A stretch of 16,353 bases of DNA from Spirogloea muscicola (GCA_009602725.1 WELB01000069.1:362878-379230); one strand, 5' to 3'. Shown: positions 1-9,678, numbered from the stretch's first letter. The notes: generated by a model from the letters alone, not told the origin. Program-made: numbers and translations.

Positions 1-74
1 CGTCGCGCGCGGAGGCGGCTCGCGGGAGCTCCCTGCCCGGCGGCACCGCCGTGCCGGGCGCGCGCCCGGCGCAG

Positions 75-3000
75 ATGGGGGAGTCGTCGGACGACGAGGG
101 CGCGGACCGGCCCCCCGACAAGGCCGACGACGACGACGACAACGACAAGGAGTCGGACTTCGTGGAGGTCGATCCCACGGGGCGCTACGGCCGGGTACCG
201 TCACCACCCCCATCCTTGACAGGGAAGGAGCACCAGTGGCGTTGTAGGACGCTGCTTCTCCCGCTCAGTCAGGTCGTCTGAGGCGGCGGCAGGCCGCGGG
301 ACGTGGCCTTCCGGACGTCTGCATGTCGGTCCGCGACGTCGATGCAAGGGTTTCTGCGCGGCGGGCTCGCGCCTGCACACTCTTAGGTCGCGCCTGTGAG
401 TAGCAGTGGTTCTACATCACGATGTACTGCAAAGGGCTTTCTCATCAGAGCTCGGCTAGGTTCTCGGTGTCAGCAGGTCTGTCACTCTGCGAGCCCTGTA
501 GTTGGGTTACCGGTATTGGTCGGTACAGTCACTCTGGTGCGCACTTGTGCGGTCTTTGTGGTGAAAGTGGTTGTGTCTCTTCCAGACCAACTTGCTGGCC
601 CCCACGGTTGTATGTGCTGTCTACTTAGAAACAGTCTCATGCTCGCTCTACGCAAGACAGCTGTCCTTCTGCAATGATCAATCTGAGGCGCTGTGAGTGT
701 GACTTGACAGCATGCACCCTGTCCTCTTGTGTGCAGTACGACGAAGTTCTTGGGAAGGGTGCCTTCAAGACTGTGTATCCTCTTTCACGTCATTCTTCCA
801 GTCGCACTACTGCTTTGCCAGTCGCTGCATGTCGTGTGGCAGGGCATGTAGCATTTCGTATTGCGCAGAGGAGCACTCTCATCCTATGAGTGCCTCTTTC
901 AGAAAAGGGTTTAGCATTAACATATGTTTCCTTCTGGCAAATCAGTGCGAGGCCCTCAGCATCATAGACAGATCTGCCATGCGAGATGTGTAGCTAGGTA
1001 CTCATTGTACACCTTGACTGAGCAACAGCTACAGGGCCTTTGATGAAGTTGATGGGATCGAGGTCGCCTGGAACCAGGTGAAAGTGCAAGATGTGCTGCA
1101 AAGCCCAGAGGATTTGGAGCGGTTGTACTCTGAGGTGCATCTGTTGAAGACGTTGAGGCACAAGAATATCATCAAGTTTTACAACTCATGGGTCGATGCC
1201 AAGACGAAGAATGTCAACTTCATCACAGAGATCTTCACTTCAGGAACACTGCGGCAGTGAGTAGTCTTCCAACAGCACTGAACGATCACAATGCAGCATC
1301 TTGCTTCTTTTTGTGTTGGGTAAGATTGTCTGTTCTCTTGCTGACAATGTTAAATTGCCCAGTGTGTAGACAGAAAAGAGGATGTCATTTGTTGATGACA
1401 GACTTTTATTGGCAGAGGTTATTCACTGCGCGGGTGTTTGCTTCCCGGCAGGTACCGCAAGAAGCATAAGCACTGTGATCTCAAGGCTGTGAAGAACTGG
1501 GCTCGACAGATATTGCGTGGCCTTTTGTATCTGCACAGTCATGACCCGCCTATCATCCACCGGGACCTCAAGTGTGATAACATATTCGTGAATGGTAATC
1601 AAGGCGAAGTGAAGATTGGAGACCTTGGTCTTGCAGCCATCTTACGACAGGCTCATGCTGCTCACAGTGTCATTGGTGAGTGTGATGTTGTAGGCAATAC
1701 AGCAGCACTATCTCCACTTCTTGTCCCGCTTGTTTTACATTTCATATTTCTAGTGCAGCTAGAACATCTATAATGATGTGCTTGATTATCTGCTCTCACT
1801 TTTGCCCTAATTGTAGCGCTTGTAAGTGCCTCCACTGTACAATGATATGAGACGGTATGATGTTGTTGTTGCCCCTGTTGCTGACTATGAATATCGCCAG
1901 TAGGCTTGCAGTACTGCTTCCAACTGTCTGATGTGCTGTGCTGCTCTTGGCTTGAACTTTCATACAGGTACACCTGAGTTCATGGCGCCTGAGCTTTACG
2001 AAGAAGAGTATAACGAGCTCGTCGACATATATTCTTTCGGCATGTGTGTCCTAGAAATGGTGACCTTTGAATACCCCTACAGCGAGTGCATGAATGCCGC
2101 TCAGATATATAAGAAAGTCACTGCGGTGAGTCATCTGATGATCTTGACCCTCTACAAGATTGGAGTGCTTAACTGAGGATTCATTGAGTTGCTCTACTAG
2201 TGAATGGGTTGCATTAATTAGCATTCATCTTCTGTTGTGCACTGTTAAAAGCATAAGTATTTCTGATGGACAATTGGCTTGTGCAATTCACAGTCACAGA
2301 TTTATTCAGTCAGCTGCAATCTGTCAGCTGCAGTTTGTGATGTGAGCTGCATCTCTGATTCTCAGGGCAAGAAGCCAGCCGCTTTGGACAAGGTCAAGGA
2401 TGCAGAGGTCCGAGCCTTCGTCGAGAAGTGCCTTGCCACGGCATCGAGGAGGATGCCAGCCCGGGAGCTCCTCATGGACCCCTTTCTACGGGAAGGGGAG
2501 AAGATTGAGGCTGTGGACCCCCCGCACATGCTGCACTCGGACTCGCGGCCCGATAACCTCGATGCTCTGGGCTCGATCGCGGAGGATGTGCCACATCCAT
2601 CCTTCTTGGAGAGCAGGAGAGATGCGGGTGGGCAGGAGCACCTAGCGAGGTCGGCCAGCCCCCAGCAGCAGGAGGCTGACAACGACGAGTCCGCTACTTG
2701 CTCCAGCGACTCTGGCGACCATGCTGATGACCAGTCGCATTTGCAGAATGAGGACTACAACAATAAGACTGTCCCTAGGAGTCGGGACTTCAAAGTGAAG
2801 GGCAGGCGGCTTGACCATGATGAGGTCCATTTACGACTTCGCATAGCGGATTCAGAAGGTGAGTCCCTTCATCTGGCCAACACTCTTCTCCTCCATTGTG
2901 AACCCTGCTTTAACTGCTGGCCAGTATACCTCTTGCCCAACAGTCTGCTATGTGTTTCTAAATTTTAGTCGCACTTATTAGGCACAAATATAGGCAACTG

Positions 3001-5671
3001 GAGGGTTTAGAAGACTTCTGCATATTGATCTGTCTATGCCGCTGCTGTGCCGCCTTGTGCAGGCCATGTGAGAAGCATCCAGTTTCCCTTTGACGTCAAG
3101 GTGGATTCGGCGTTCAGCGTGGCCAGCGAGATGGTGGAGGAGCTCGATCTGTCGGACCAGGACGTCACCACCATAGCCGACATGATCGATGCAGAGATCA
3201 TGACCCTCATACCCGAGTGGAAGCCCGGGGTTGCTTTGGACGAGGCGACGTCCACTGCATGCGGGAGGAGCGAGCGGGAGGAGGGAGAGGACGAGGACGA
3301 AGGTGACGGGCTGCTGGTCGAGAGGGACGACGGCATCAAGATCAGCAACGACTTCGAGGCCCTGTCCAACTACTCGGCCGGGTCGATGTCGCCTCAGGCT
3401 GCGTCGCCGCGCCCCTCGCCGCTGCTGGAGAGGGGCAGGCAGATATCCCGCTCCCCGACAAACATAGCTGGGATGCTGGCCAATACCTCCCCGCCTGGCA
3501 GGGAGGGGGTCATGCATGGCCGCTTTGCCGAGGTCACGTACCAGGAGGGCGAGGGCGAGCTCCTGTCTGCTTTCTCGAGTGAGGGCTCAGAGGCAGCATC
3601 CGGCCAGGAGGTGGAGCACAAGGCGCTGGACAGGGGGGCTGGCAATCACCACGACAGTGTCGAGGTGTACTCCGCCAACCTGCATAACTTCAATGCGTTG
3701 GTTGAGGCGCGGAGGCAGGCTGCTACGGAGCACTACACACATGAGACGTGGAGAGACATCAGGCCGCTTGCTGCTAAGGAGATCGAAGACTCGGACTCGG
3801 TCATGTCGCCGCCAGACAAGGGCCGCCCCTGGTGCAGCTTGCCAAGTGACCGAGGCGACAGCCCGTCGCTTCAGGAGGTTATGGGTGGAGGAGCCCACTC
3901 TGTGGACCTCACGTTTGAGCAGCCGCAGGAGGTGGCGTCGCTGGCAAAGCCTGACCAGTGGGACAAGGCGGAGGAGAGGTTGGCAGACAACGATGACGAC
4001 GCCATCCAGCGGGAGCTGCAGCTCGAAGCGCAGCGGCAGGAGGCAGAGCTGCAGGAGATGATGCAGCAGATGAAGCTGAAGCATGAGCTGGCACTGCTTG
4101 AGATCCGCAAGCGGCACAAGAAGAAGGGGCCCGATGAGAGCTCAGACTCGTCCAGCGCGGTCAACTCCCCAGGGAAGCACAAGGGCGTCCTCACGGTCCT
4201 CCAGCGACTCGATCTGGAGTCTCCCCAGCTCCTGGCCTCCGACCGTCCGCTGAACGGAATGTCGGCGCCGCTGGATCGGCGGCAGGCAATGACTCCTCCG
4301 CCGGACCTGGGAGCTGGGGCAGACAGGGGCAGGGCCCGGCTGCTGCAAATGGCGTCGGAGTTGTCTGTCAGCGATGACGAAAGGTCTGCAAGGCTGGGCA
4401 CCGCTGCACTTCCAGGCGCCCCGGTGCGCATGGGCAGGCACCAGCTGATGGAGGAGGCTGCCAGACTGCCGCCTGGAAAGGCTACGCTGGACATGCAGGT
4501 TGACAGTCAGCTCCATGGCTACCTGGCCTCCGACGAGGCCGGCAAGCCAGGAACCAGGCAGTACAGCCCCATGACAGGGGCCGTGTTGGACATGGCCGCC
4601 TCGCAGCCGCCACTCGTGCCGGTCCCTCGGGGTCGAAGGGAGGTCGCTTCTGTGCAGCCGCTGCCAAGGGACTACGACAAGATGGCGTCGAGCAGGGTCG
4701 CGCCGGCTGGAGACACGGCCGCCAAGCCCGGAAGCATACCTGCGTGGGAGACCTTCGGTGACTCCGGCAGAGGCAGAGCCGCGCTTGGTGGCCAAGATGC
4801 GATGGAAGGCAGGAAGGCAGAGGCGGCTGACCTCCGCCGTAGCCACGGCGGGGAGTCCTCCTCGCAACAGCCGATGCAACAAGCAGACAGAGCGTCCCCC
4901 TCACCACAGAAAGCCGTGGGGCTGGGAACTGGTGGCATTGGCGGACAGGCTCAGCCCATGAGAGAGAGCCGCAGCGGTCGGTCACCTTCTCCCCTGCCTG
5001 CATCACGGGGGCCTGCTGCTGGCCAACTTGGAGGTAATGCAGGTGCCAAGGAGTTCGTGCCAGATTGGAGGGGTTCCAGAGGTGATAGCTTACATCGGCG
5101 GGAGCCTTCGGCTGACGGCAGGAGGGAAGCCGAGGCTGGAGGGACGGGGAGGAAGGAGAGTGCTGGAGACAGGGAGCAGCGTGGTGCCATGCTGGGGACA
5201 GCTCCGCTCGTTGCAGCCGGCCTGATCGTGGGGAGCAGGAATCACCTGTCGGCTGTCGATTTATACAAGTCTGTGCTTGACAGAGATCGTGAACGGGACA
5301 GGGAAAAGGACCGGGACAGGGACAGGCCGGCCATGAAGGGCGAGCGCGACGACAGGGATGCGGGCTCTCGATCGCCTGTGGACGGGGAGGTTGTTGACAC
5401 AATCGAGCAGCTGAGGAAGGAGATGCTGCAGAGGTCTATTGCCGAGCTCGAGGCGAAGACCCTCGAAGGCCTCCACAAGAACGGTTATTTCTCGAGTGTG
5501 CGCCAGGGGGGAGGTCAGGTGGCAACGAGTGGCAGCAGCCACTCGAGGCAACCGTCCGGTGGCCAGGCTAGCGCAGGCACCAACAGCCAGTCGAGGCAAC
5601 CACCGAGCGGCCATGTAGGCTCCGCCTCACACACTCAGCCGAGACCGCCGGCCAGCAGCGTGGGCAAGTAA
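75..5671 (+). CDS. WNK: WNK-family serine/threonine protein kinase (spliced, 7 exons)
   Basis: Serine/threonine kinase of the 'with no lysine' family; in plants and animals these kinases act in osmotic/ion and related signalling. The spliced product is 1,289 aa. After an acidic N-terminus comes VDPTGRYGR, then the kinase (about residues 38-297): Gly-rich loop GKGAFKTVY with the WNK-specific lysine K51, Asn68 where most kinases have the beta-3 lysine (VAWNQVK), HRDLKCDN (catalytic D167), DLG instead of DFG (186-188), and TPEFMAPE. An OSR1-C/PF2-like domain (about 403-476, ending PEWKPG) follows, then a long low-complexity tail with a coiled coil (about 730-775), an Arg/Asp-rich run (about 1160-1180) and Ser/Gln/Pro repeats. 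The reading frame is open from base 3, so the start could lie upstream; ATG 75 is the first ATG. Family assignment is near certain; substrates are not readable from the sequence. Confidence 0.95.
75..5671 (+). other. Exon-intron map of the WNK gene
   Basis: Exons inferred from GT-AG sites that join WNK-conserved protein in frame: 75-194, 737-774, 1029-1256, 1452-1675, 1968-2125, 2366-2858, 3063-5671. Exon 2 is a 38-bp microexon whose last two bases (GT) join the C at 1029 to make Val53; the result reads KTVYRAFDEV as in plant WNKs. Four donors are GTGAGT; the first two are weak (GTACCG at 195, GTATCC at 775). Coding length sums to 3,870 nt, exactly 1,290 codons with the stop. The last exon alone encodes the whole C-terminal 870 residues without an intron. 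Confidence 0.88.
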
Positions 5672-5755
5672 GCCGTGGCTTTGTGGTGGAGTTTCTGTTG
5701 CCTGCCCATCTCGTGATGCAGGTACAAAGGCCGAGCGCTTTGCCATACGAGTTAG
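5668..5755 (+). other. Possible optional 54-bp intron overlapping the WNK stop codon
   Basis: The stop TAA (5669-5671) lies inside GTAAGC, a good donor beginning at 5668. A TGCAG acceptor ends at 5721. Splicing 5668-5721 keeps the frame (AA|G = Lys) and adds about ten residues (YKGRALCHTS) before TAG at 5753-5755. At 54 bp it would be much shorter than the other introns of this gene (190-540 bp), so simple termination at 5671 is preferred. Confidence 0.25.
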
Positions 5756-6620
5756 GGCTGCATGCCGGTGTATATACTCTAGATTGCGGGTCTGACCTCC
5801 CATTCATTTCCCCACAGCTCCTCTCTCCTCCTCACCTCGCCACCAATTTGCAGCTGCTCTTGGAGTTGTTGAGCGCTGCAGCCTGTATTCTATCTTGGCG
5901 TCAGACCGCCTGGTTTTGTATTAGCAACTGGCTAGTCTCCCGTGTCATCACTGGCGGAGGTCCGTTGCTGCAGAATGGATCGCTGGCCATTATGATGCTT
6001 GACCTGTTAGTATGATCTTTTTTCTACTTGACCTGCAAGTATGAACCTTCTGTGCTTGAGGACATTGAGCAATTTTTCCTGCTGCGATCAAAGGTAAGGC
6101 AGCCACGAGGAAACAGCTTATGGCAGGAGGTATTATCGGGCAGTGCTTCAGGGTCATTGAAGTACACTGGTTGGTGTTATATACTTCCTGCAAGGGCCTT
6201 GGAGAGAAGGAGTGGGGGTGCGCATAAAGTGCACGGAAAACCAAATCAAGCCAGTTTCAGGCAAAAGCTAGTGCTACACGAAGTGAAGCCTTCTGCCAGG
6301 GGGCTTAACAGCAACTGTGCGAGAGCTGGCTGAAGGTGAACTTCAGTACATAAGAGCGAGCACGAACTGCATTCGACAGGCTAAGTTGGGGAGCAGGAGC
6401 ACCACCACGGAAGTGCCAGTGGCCTGGCTCAGAGCGCGCCCAGCATGCTGATGCATAGCCAAAGCTTTGGGAGCAATGCAAAGTCAACATAACACATTCT
6501 GAACAACACAACCATTGCTTGCTTGATGCTAGCATGCCCCAAGCTGCCACCCTGACCACAACGACGCTCATCAATCAGCTGAATCAGATGCTGGAGGAGG
6601 GAGAACCCAGACCAAAGGGC
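5672..6620 (+). other. Probable WNK 3' untranslated region
   Basis: About 950 bp with no convincing gene on either strand; the small open frames lack coding character and any recognisable motif. It ends at the first TGTAA after the WNK stop. It contains one short tandem duplication (5998-6044). Confidence 0.55.
5998..6044 (+). repeat. Imperfect tandem direct repeat, 18-bp core, 29-bp period
   Basis: CTTGACCTGTTAGTATGA at 5998-6015 recurs as CTTGACCTGCAAGTATGA at 6027-6044 (16 of 18 identical), in the putative WNK 3' UTR. Confidence 0.7.
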
Positions 6621-6625
6621 TGTAA
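6621..6625 (+). terminator. TGTAA polyadenylation signal, putative WNK 3' end
   Basis: First TGTAA on the + strand after the WNK stop. TGTAA is the dominant poly(A) signal of chlorophyte green algae, with cleavage usually about 10-20 nt downstream. It faces the opposite-strand TGTAA at 6691-6687. Confidence 0.5.
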
Positions 6626-6686
6626 ATGTCCGCAGCGGTAGAAATGGTCTCTTCGGGGCTGGTCATCTCCTTAACCTGGCTGGCTT

Positions 6687-6691
6687 TTACA
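6687..6691 (-). terminator. TGTAA polyadenylation signal on the - strand, putative DeSI gene 3' end
   Basis: TTACA on the + strand reads TGTAA on the - strand. It is the first such signal met going leftwards from the DeSI stop at 8614, implying a 3' UTR of about 1.9 kb, which is long; an unannotated - strand gene ending here is the alternative. Confidence 0.4.
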
Positions 6692-7197
6692 GCCGCTCTT
6701 CAATAGCAGCAGCCGAATTTCTCTCTCTCTTATTGTGCTCAGCAAGGGTCGTTGTCCAGCCAGGCACACTTGACATGGGTGCTCTCGCTCTGAAAGCAGC
6801 TATGAGTTTGGTGTCGAGGAGGAGGCGAGGCCCACCGCTCCAGGGGGTGGCGGACACGTCGAGTCGCCGCACGCAAGGCTTTCCGCGTTTGTGTAGTGAC
6901 GGGCATGGTGCTCGACGCCTCCTTTGCCGGATGATAACCAGCCTCGCTCACAATGCCAAACGTAGCATCTCAAGCAGGTTGTGGGAGGCAATGCGTTCAC
7001 CAACCACAACACACACTTAGCATGTGGGCCAGCCAGAGAGATCTCATTTATAAGCTCTATGGCCGCACTGGCACTGGCGGATGCCAGCCAAGCAAAGGGG
7101 CCGCTTATGGTCCCACTGCTGTCCAAAACAGTGTCCAAAATAGATCGTCAAGGAGCTAAGAAAATTGTTGCAGGGAAGAGCGTTCAGCTCCTCGCAC

Positions 7198-7311
7198 ATT
7201 CCAGGAGAGCTCACGGAATGGAGCCGGGGCAGACCACGTCATCATCCTTGAGCATCCCTTTCAGCTCAAAGACGGCCTGCTCGTCCACCGCGTGCGTGTG
7301 AATTCCAGGAG
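7198..7311. repeat. 10-bp direct repeats flanking a 94-bp GC-rich segment
   Basis: ATTCCAGGAG occurs at 7198-7207 and again at 7302-7311, bracketing 7208-7301. The bracketed piece is GC-richer than its surroundings and nearly coincides with the coding-like block, so the repeats could be a target-site duplication from an insertion. Confidence 0.4.
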
Positions 7312-7317
7312 TGTGCC
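7213..7317 (-). pseudogene. Orphan coding-like block, possible exon fragment
   Basis: On the - strand, 7317 to 7213 reads an open frame of about 33 codons ending in TGA, with protein-like composition (includes HAVDEQAVFELKG, then MLKDDDVV and CPGSIP). An in-frame TAA and an AAG that could be a weak splice acceptor lie immediately upstream. I recognise no family and see no companion exon, so this may be an inserted exon fragment, a terminal exon of an unseen gene, or chance. Confidence 0.25.
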
Positions 7318-8114
7318 CTTAGTTTGGGACAGCCTACCAACGCCATATAGCTGAGTGGCCCTCCACAAGTGAAGTTATCGAGCGTGGGAGGTGAGTCGTG
7401 CGGAAAAGCTGTGGGCAGAAGGGCTGATGGGCAATCCCAGCACCTGTGTGGTGTTCATACCACACGGCCCGCAGGCAAGTTGGCAGTCTTACCGCCCCAT
7501 ATGCCGCTTGCCTAGCCAGAGGTAAGCTCGCTGATGGCATTGAGGTGCCCAGTAGCAGCAGTATTGCATCTGTGAGATGCAGCTACTTTAGTGGTGCAAG
7601 GCTGGATACATGCTCGACAGGGTTCCAATATTGCAAAGTTTCTTAGGCAGAAAGCTTTGTCACTCACTCGTTGCTATTGAGTGATTCATCCTACCCCTGC
7701 TTTGAGAATTGCACTTCGGGCCCCTTCAATCCTTATGAAGTTTTTTCGGGCTGGCTTCTCACAGCCCTTGCCCCCATCGGGAGAGCCCCTTCTTGTACGG
7801 CAAAGAAGAAGCCTCATTGAATCACTCTATCGAGTGGCGTCTTCAGCAACTATCATGAGTTTCTATTGCATGGCAGCAGCATACGCCTTGGGGTAAAGGT
7901 AGAGCACACAATGCGGTGGTCAATTGAACTTGGTTTTCTGCAAGCGTAGTGGACAGAATTAAATCAAAGTGGTTACCATTCCACTCTGGTTGCCTAGCTT
8001 TCCAAGCAGTCTCTGATTGCGTTGAGGTGCCCATGTCGTCACTTTCAGCACCTGTATGCAGCTCACCCCTACTACGATCACGCATGACTGCTTGGTTGCA
8101 AATCTGTAAGGTCT

Positions 8115-8133
8115 AGGCAAAGAAGAGCTGCCT
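8115..8133. repeat. Small hairpin conserved between two repeat copies
   Basis: AGGCA (8115-8119) pairs with TGCCT (8129-8133) around a purine-rich loop. The equivalent hairpin at 8495-8512 in the third copy keeps both arms with a one-base shorter loop. In the first copy only the left arm is retained. Confidence 0.35.
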
Positions 8134-8254
8134 CCTTGCTTCAATGTTGCCATGGTTGTCCATGTTTGCAAGACTTTCCAAGGCATGGTATTGATATGGG
8201 ATTCAGCCCAGGGTTTCCACGAAATTGCTGTTAGTTGCAATTGCGCGACCGCAA

Positions 8255-8280
8255 ATGAGCAGGAGGACAGATGAGCAGGA
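8255..8280. repeat. Short tandem duplication, 16-bp period
   Basis: ATGAGCAGGA occurs at 8255-8264 and 8271-8280, between the second and third copies of the larger repeat. Confidence 0.6.
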
Positions 8281-8360
8281 ACACTGGCACAATACTAGAT
8301 CATCGGCAGTCTATTAACATCATAAGCCCCAAGGGAAAGCGACAAGGTACCGCCCCACTT

Positions 8361-8380
8361 ATGATTGCTAAGCCAATCAT
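8361..8380. repeat. Perfect 7-bp inverted repeat (hairpin)
   Basis: ATGATTG and CAATCAT are separated by six bases (CTAAGC). It lies in the start of the third repeat copy and in the putative DeSI 3' UTR. A role is unknown; the stem is too short to be a confident regulatory element. Confidence 0.45.
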
Positions 8381-8613
8381 AATCACGCTGTTAATACAGA
8401 GATGCCCTTTCCCTGACCCTGGCCCCCTCTATGCAGCTCACCACCTCTGCAATATGTGCTCGACGACTGTCAAGGCTGACAATCTGCAAGGCTCAGGCAA
8501 GGAGAGCTGCCTACCCGCTACAATCTAGATGTGGTTGCTTTCATACCTGATACAGGCAAGTTGCACTAGCGAGCAAACGCAGGGCCGGCAGCTCTGATGG
8601 GCTTGCCTTCTGC

Positions 8614-9678
8614 CTAAGCTCCTGGGGCGTGGGCTTTGTCGGCGGCGTGGCGAGCCTCCCACAGCCGGTCCCGCACCTTCTCCTGCATTCCGCCATTGGG
8701 CGTTCGCAGCAGCTGCTGGCCTGGCGCCTCCTCGTCCTCGTCCGCATCGTCAATGGGGACACCAGGGAGGTCCTCTGCCGCGCAAGATGTGGTGAAGTCA
8801 GCACTCCTGGGCGAGCAGGCTGACCCAGATATCCGCAAGAGCAAGATGAGGCCTAGCTAGACGTGGGCAAGAAGACGGGCCGGAGCTCGCACCCTGGGCA
8901 GCGTGGTACTCGGGCGTGCGCTTCACGGCAGACTGCGGGACCTGCAGGCCCTCGGGCAGGAGGCAGTTGAGCGCCCAGGCGAGGCGCGCGAGGCGGTTGA
9001 TCCAGCCGGGAATGCGGCGGCGCAGCAGCCGGCTGCACACGTCGTCCGTGAAGTGGTTGCAGTTGCGGCCGACGAGGTGGTACATGTTGCCCGCGTACTC
9101 GGCGGCGGCCGCCTCGACCAGCGCGCGCAGCGCCGGGCCCGGCAGCTCGGTGGTGCCCATCAGGATGCTCTCGCGGAACGTGAAGCCCGGCGTGTTGCGC
9201 GGCTCCACCTCGAACACGCCGCTGCTCGGGTGGTCGTGCGCGCCGAACGCGTACTCCACGCCGTGCGCTGCGCAGTAAGAGTCACGTGCATTGAAGTACA
9301 TTATCACTTGGCCAAAGTGGCCAAGCACAACGGCAAGCACATCTAAAGACGTACATTACCCACTAACCCGCTCAGTAACCACGCCATGCACTGCACAAGG
9401 ATTGGCGGCGCGAGAGGGGCTCGAGAGCCCTCATCCCATCAACTTTGGGTGTAGCAAGCACGGGAAAAGCCAAAAGAGTTGCATCCGCTGGGAGTCGAAC
9501 CCCTGCACTGTCAGCGAGCGCCCTGAAGCAAGCCCGCTCATCGCTGGGCGGCCAGCGGGGGCCCGCTCGGCTGACCTTCGAGGCCCGAGTGGTAGATGCC
9601 GAGGCCGCACCAGTAGACGTACGCGTTCATGGGCGTCAGGTCGTACACGTTCACGTACACGGGCGTGGCCGCCGCCAT
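8614..9678 (-). CDS. PPPDE-fold cysteine isopeptidase, DeSI-like (spliced, 3 exons)
   Basis: DeSI-type PPPDE (DUF862) thiol peptidase; family members remove SUMO or ubiquitin from proteins. The product is 212 aa, a normal length for plant deSI-like proteins. Exons on the - strand: 9678-9576, 9267-8893, 8774-8614. The joins give PVYVNVYDLTPMNAYVYW, then GIYHSGLE|AHGVEYAFG. The catalytic pair is visible: His30 in YHSGLE and Cys104 in GRNCNHFTDD; FEVEPR and the FTFRESILMG region are also typical. The fold ends about residue 160; the remainder is an acidic, hydrophilic tail. An alternative exon 3 acceptor giving a start at 8819 is in phase and would insert 15 residues. The gene diverges from MPP-alpha, sharing a GC-rich spacer, and its ATG (GCGGCCACG context) is followed at once by the conserved domain. 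Identification is strong; whether SUMO or ubiquitin is the substrate is not determined. Confidence 0.92.
9268..9575 (-). other. DeSI intron 1, containing a tRNA-like B-box
   Basis: Donor GTCAGC at 9575 and acceptor GCGCAG ending at 9268 join Glu34 to Ala35 in frame. The intron carries a Pol III B-box-like sequence on the same strand (see separate entry). Confidence 0.75.
9481..9550 (-). repeat. Degenerate tRNA-like sequence (possible tRNA-derived SINE fragment)
   Basis: On the - strand GGGGTTCGACTCCC matches the Pol III B-box/T-arm consensus GGTTCGANTCC. Just upstream, GCGCT and AGTGC can pair as a five-base stem (with one G-T) closing a seven-base loop, as in an anticodon arm, but U33 is missing, the variable region is absent, the T-stem has only three good pairs and no matching 5' acceptor strand is seen. 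It is not an intact tRNA gene; a tRNA-derived relic fits best. Confidence 0.3.

Larger units (their letters stand above)
7485..8540. repeat. Three diverged copies of a direct repeat of about 170 bp
   Basis: Copies run roughly 7485-7660, 7970-8160 and 8345-8540. Shared landmarks occur in the same order: a TACCGCCCCA-like start, TTGCCTAGC-like (7508, 7990, 8365), GAGGTGCCC-like after about 25 bp, TGCAGCT after another 20-30 bp, an AATCTGCAAGG-like stretch, then AGGCA...AGCT. Spacing of the landmarks is nearly constant between copies, so shared ancestry is likely although identity is only moderate. The origin (tandem duplication or mobile element) cannot be decided here. Confidence 0.55.
6692..8613 (-). 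other. Long non-coding stretch: probable DeSI 3' UTR and/or repeat-rich spacer
   Basis: About 1.9 kb without a recognisable protein gene. It holds a three-copy diverged repeat of about 170 bp, a 94-bp coding-like block flanked by direct repeats, a small hairpin and a 16-bp-period duplication, all listed separately. The stretch 6777-6890 is GC-rich and has open frames on both strands, but I recognise no protein there. Confidence 0.45.

Noticed and set aside
1029-1036. Alternative WNK exon 3 acceptor at ACAG (1031-1034)
   Set aside because: It is out of phase with the exon 2 donor and loses the conserved Tyr-Arg; the acceptor ending at 1028 restores KTVYRAFDE.
3394-5614. Long open frames antisense to or out of frame with the last WNK exon (for example - strand 4142-4882 and 4482-5402)
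   Set aside because: They follow from the high GC and few stops of the coding exon, have Arg/Pro/Ser-rich compositional character and no family motif; the + strand frame carries WNK homology into this exon.
8903-9346. + strand frames across the DeSI exon
   Set aside because: They are antisense shadows of the GC-rich PPPDE exon, which has clear catalytic motifs on the - strand.
9481-9550. A functional tRNA gene
   Set aside because: No pairing acceptor stem, no variable region, no U33 and a mismatched T-stem, although the B-box is good.
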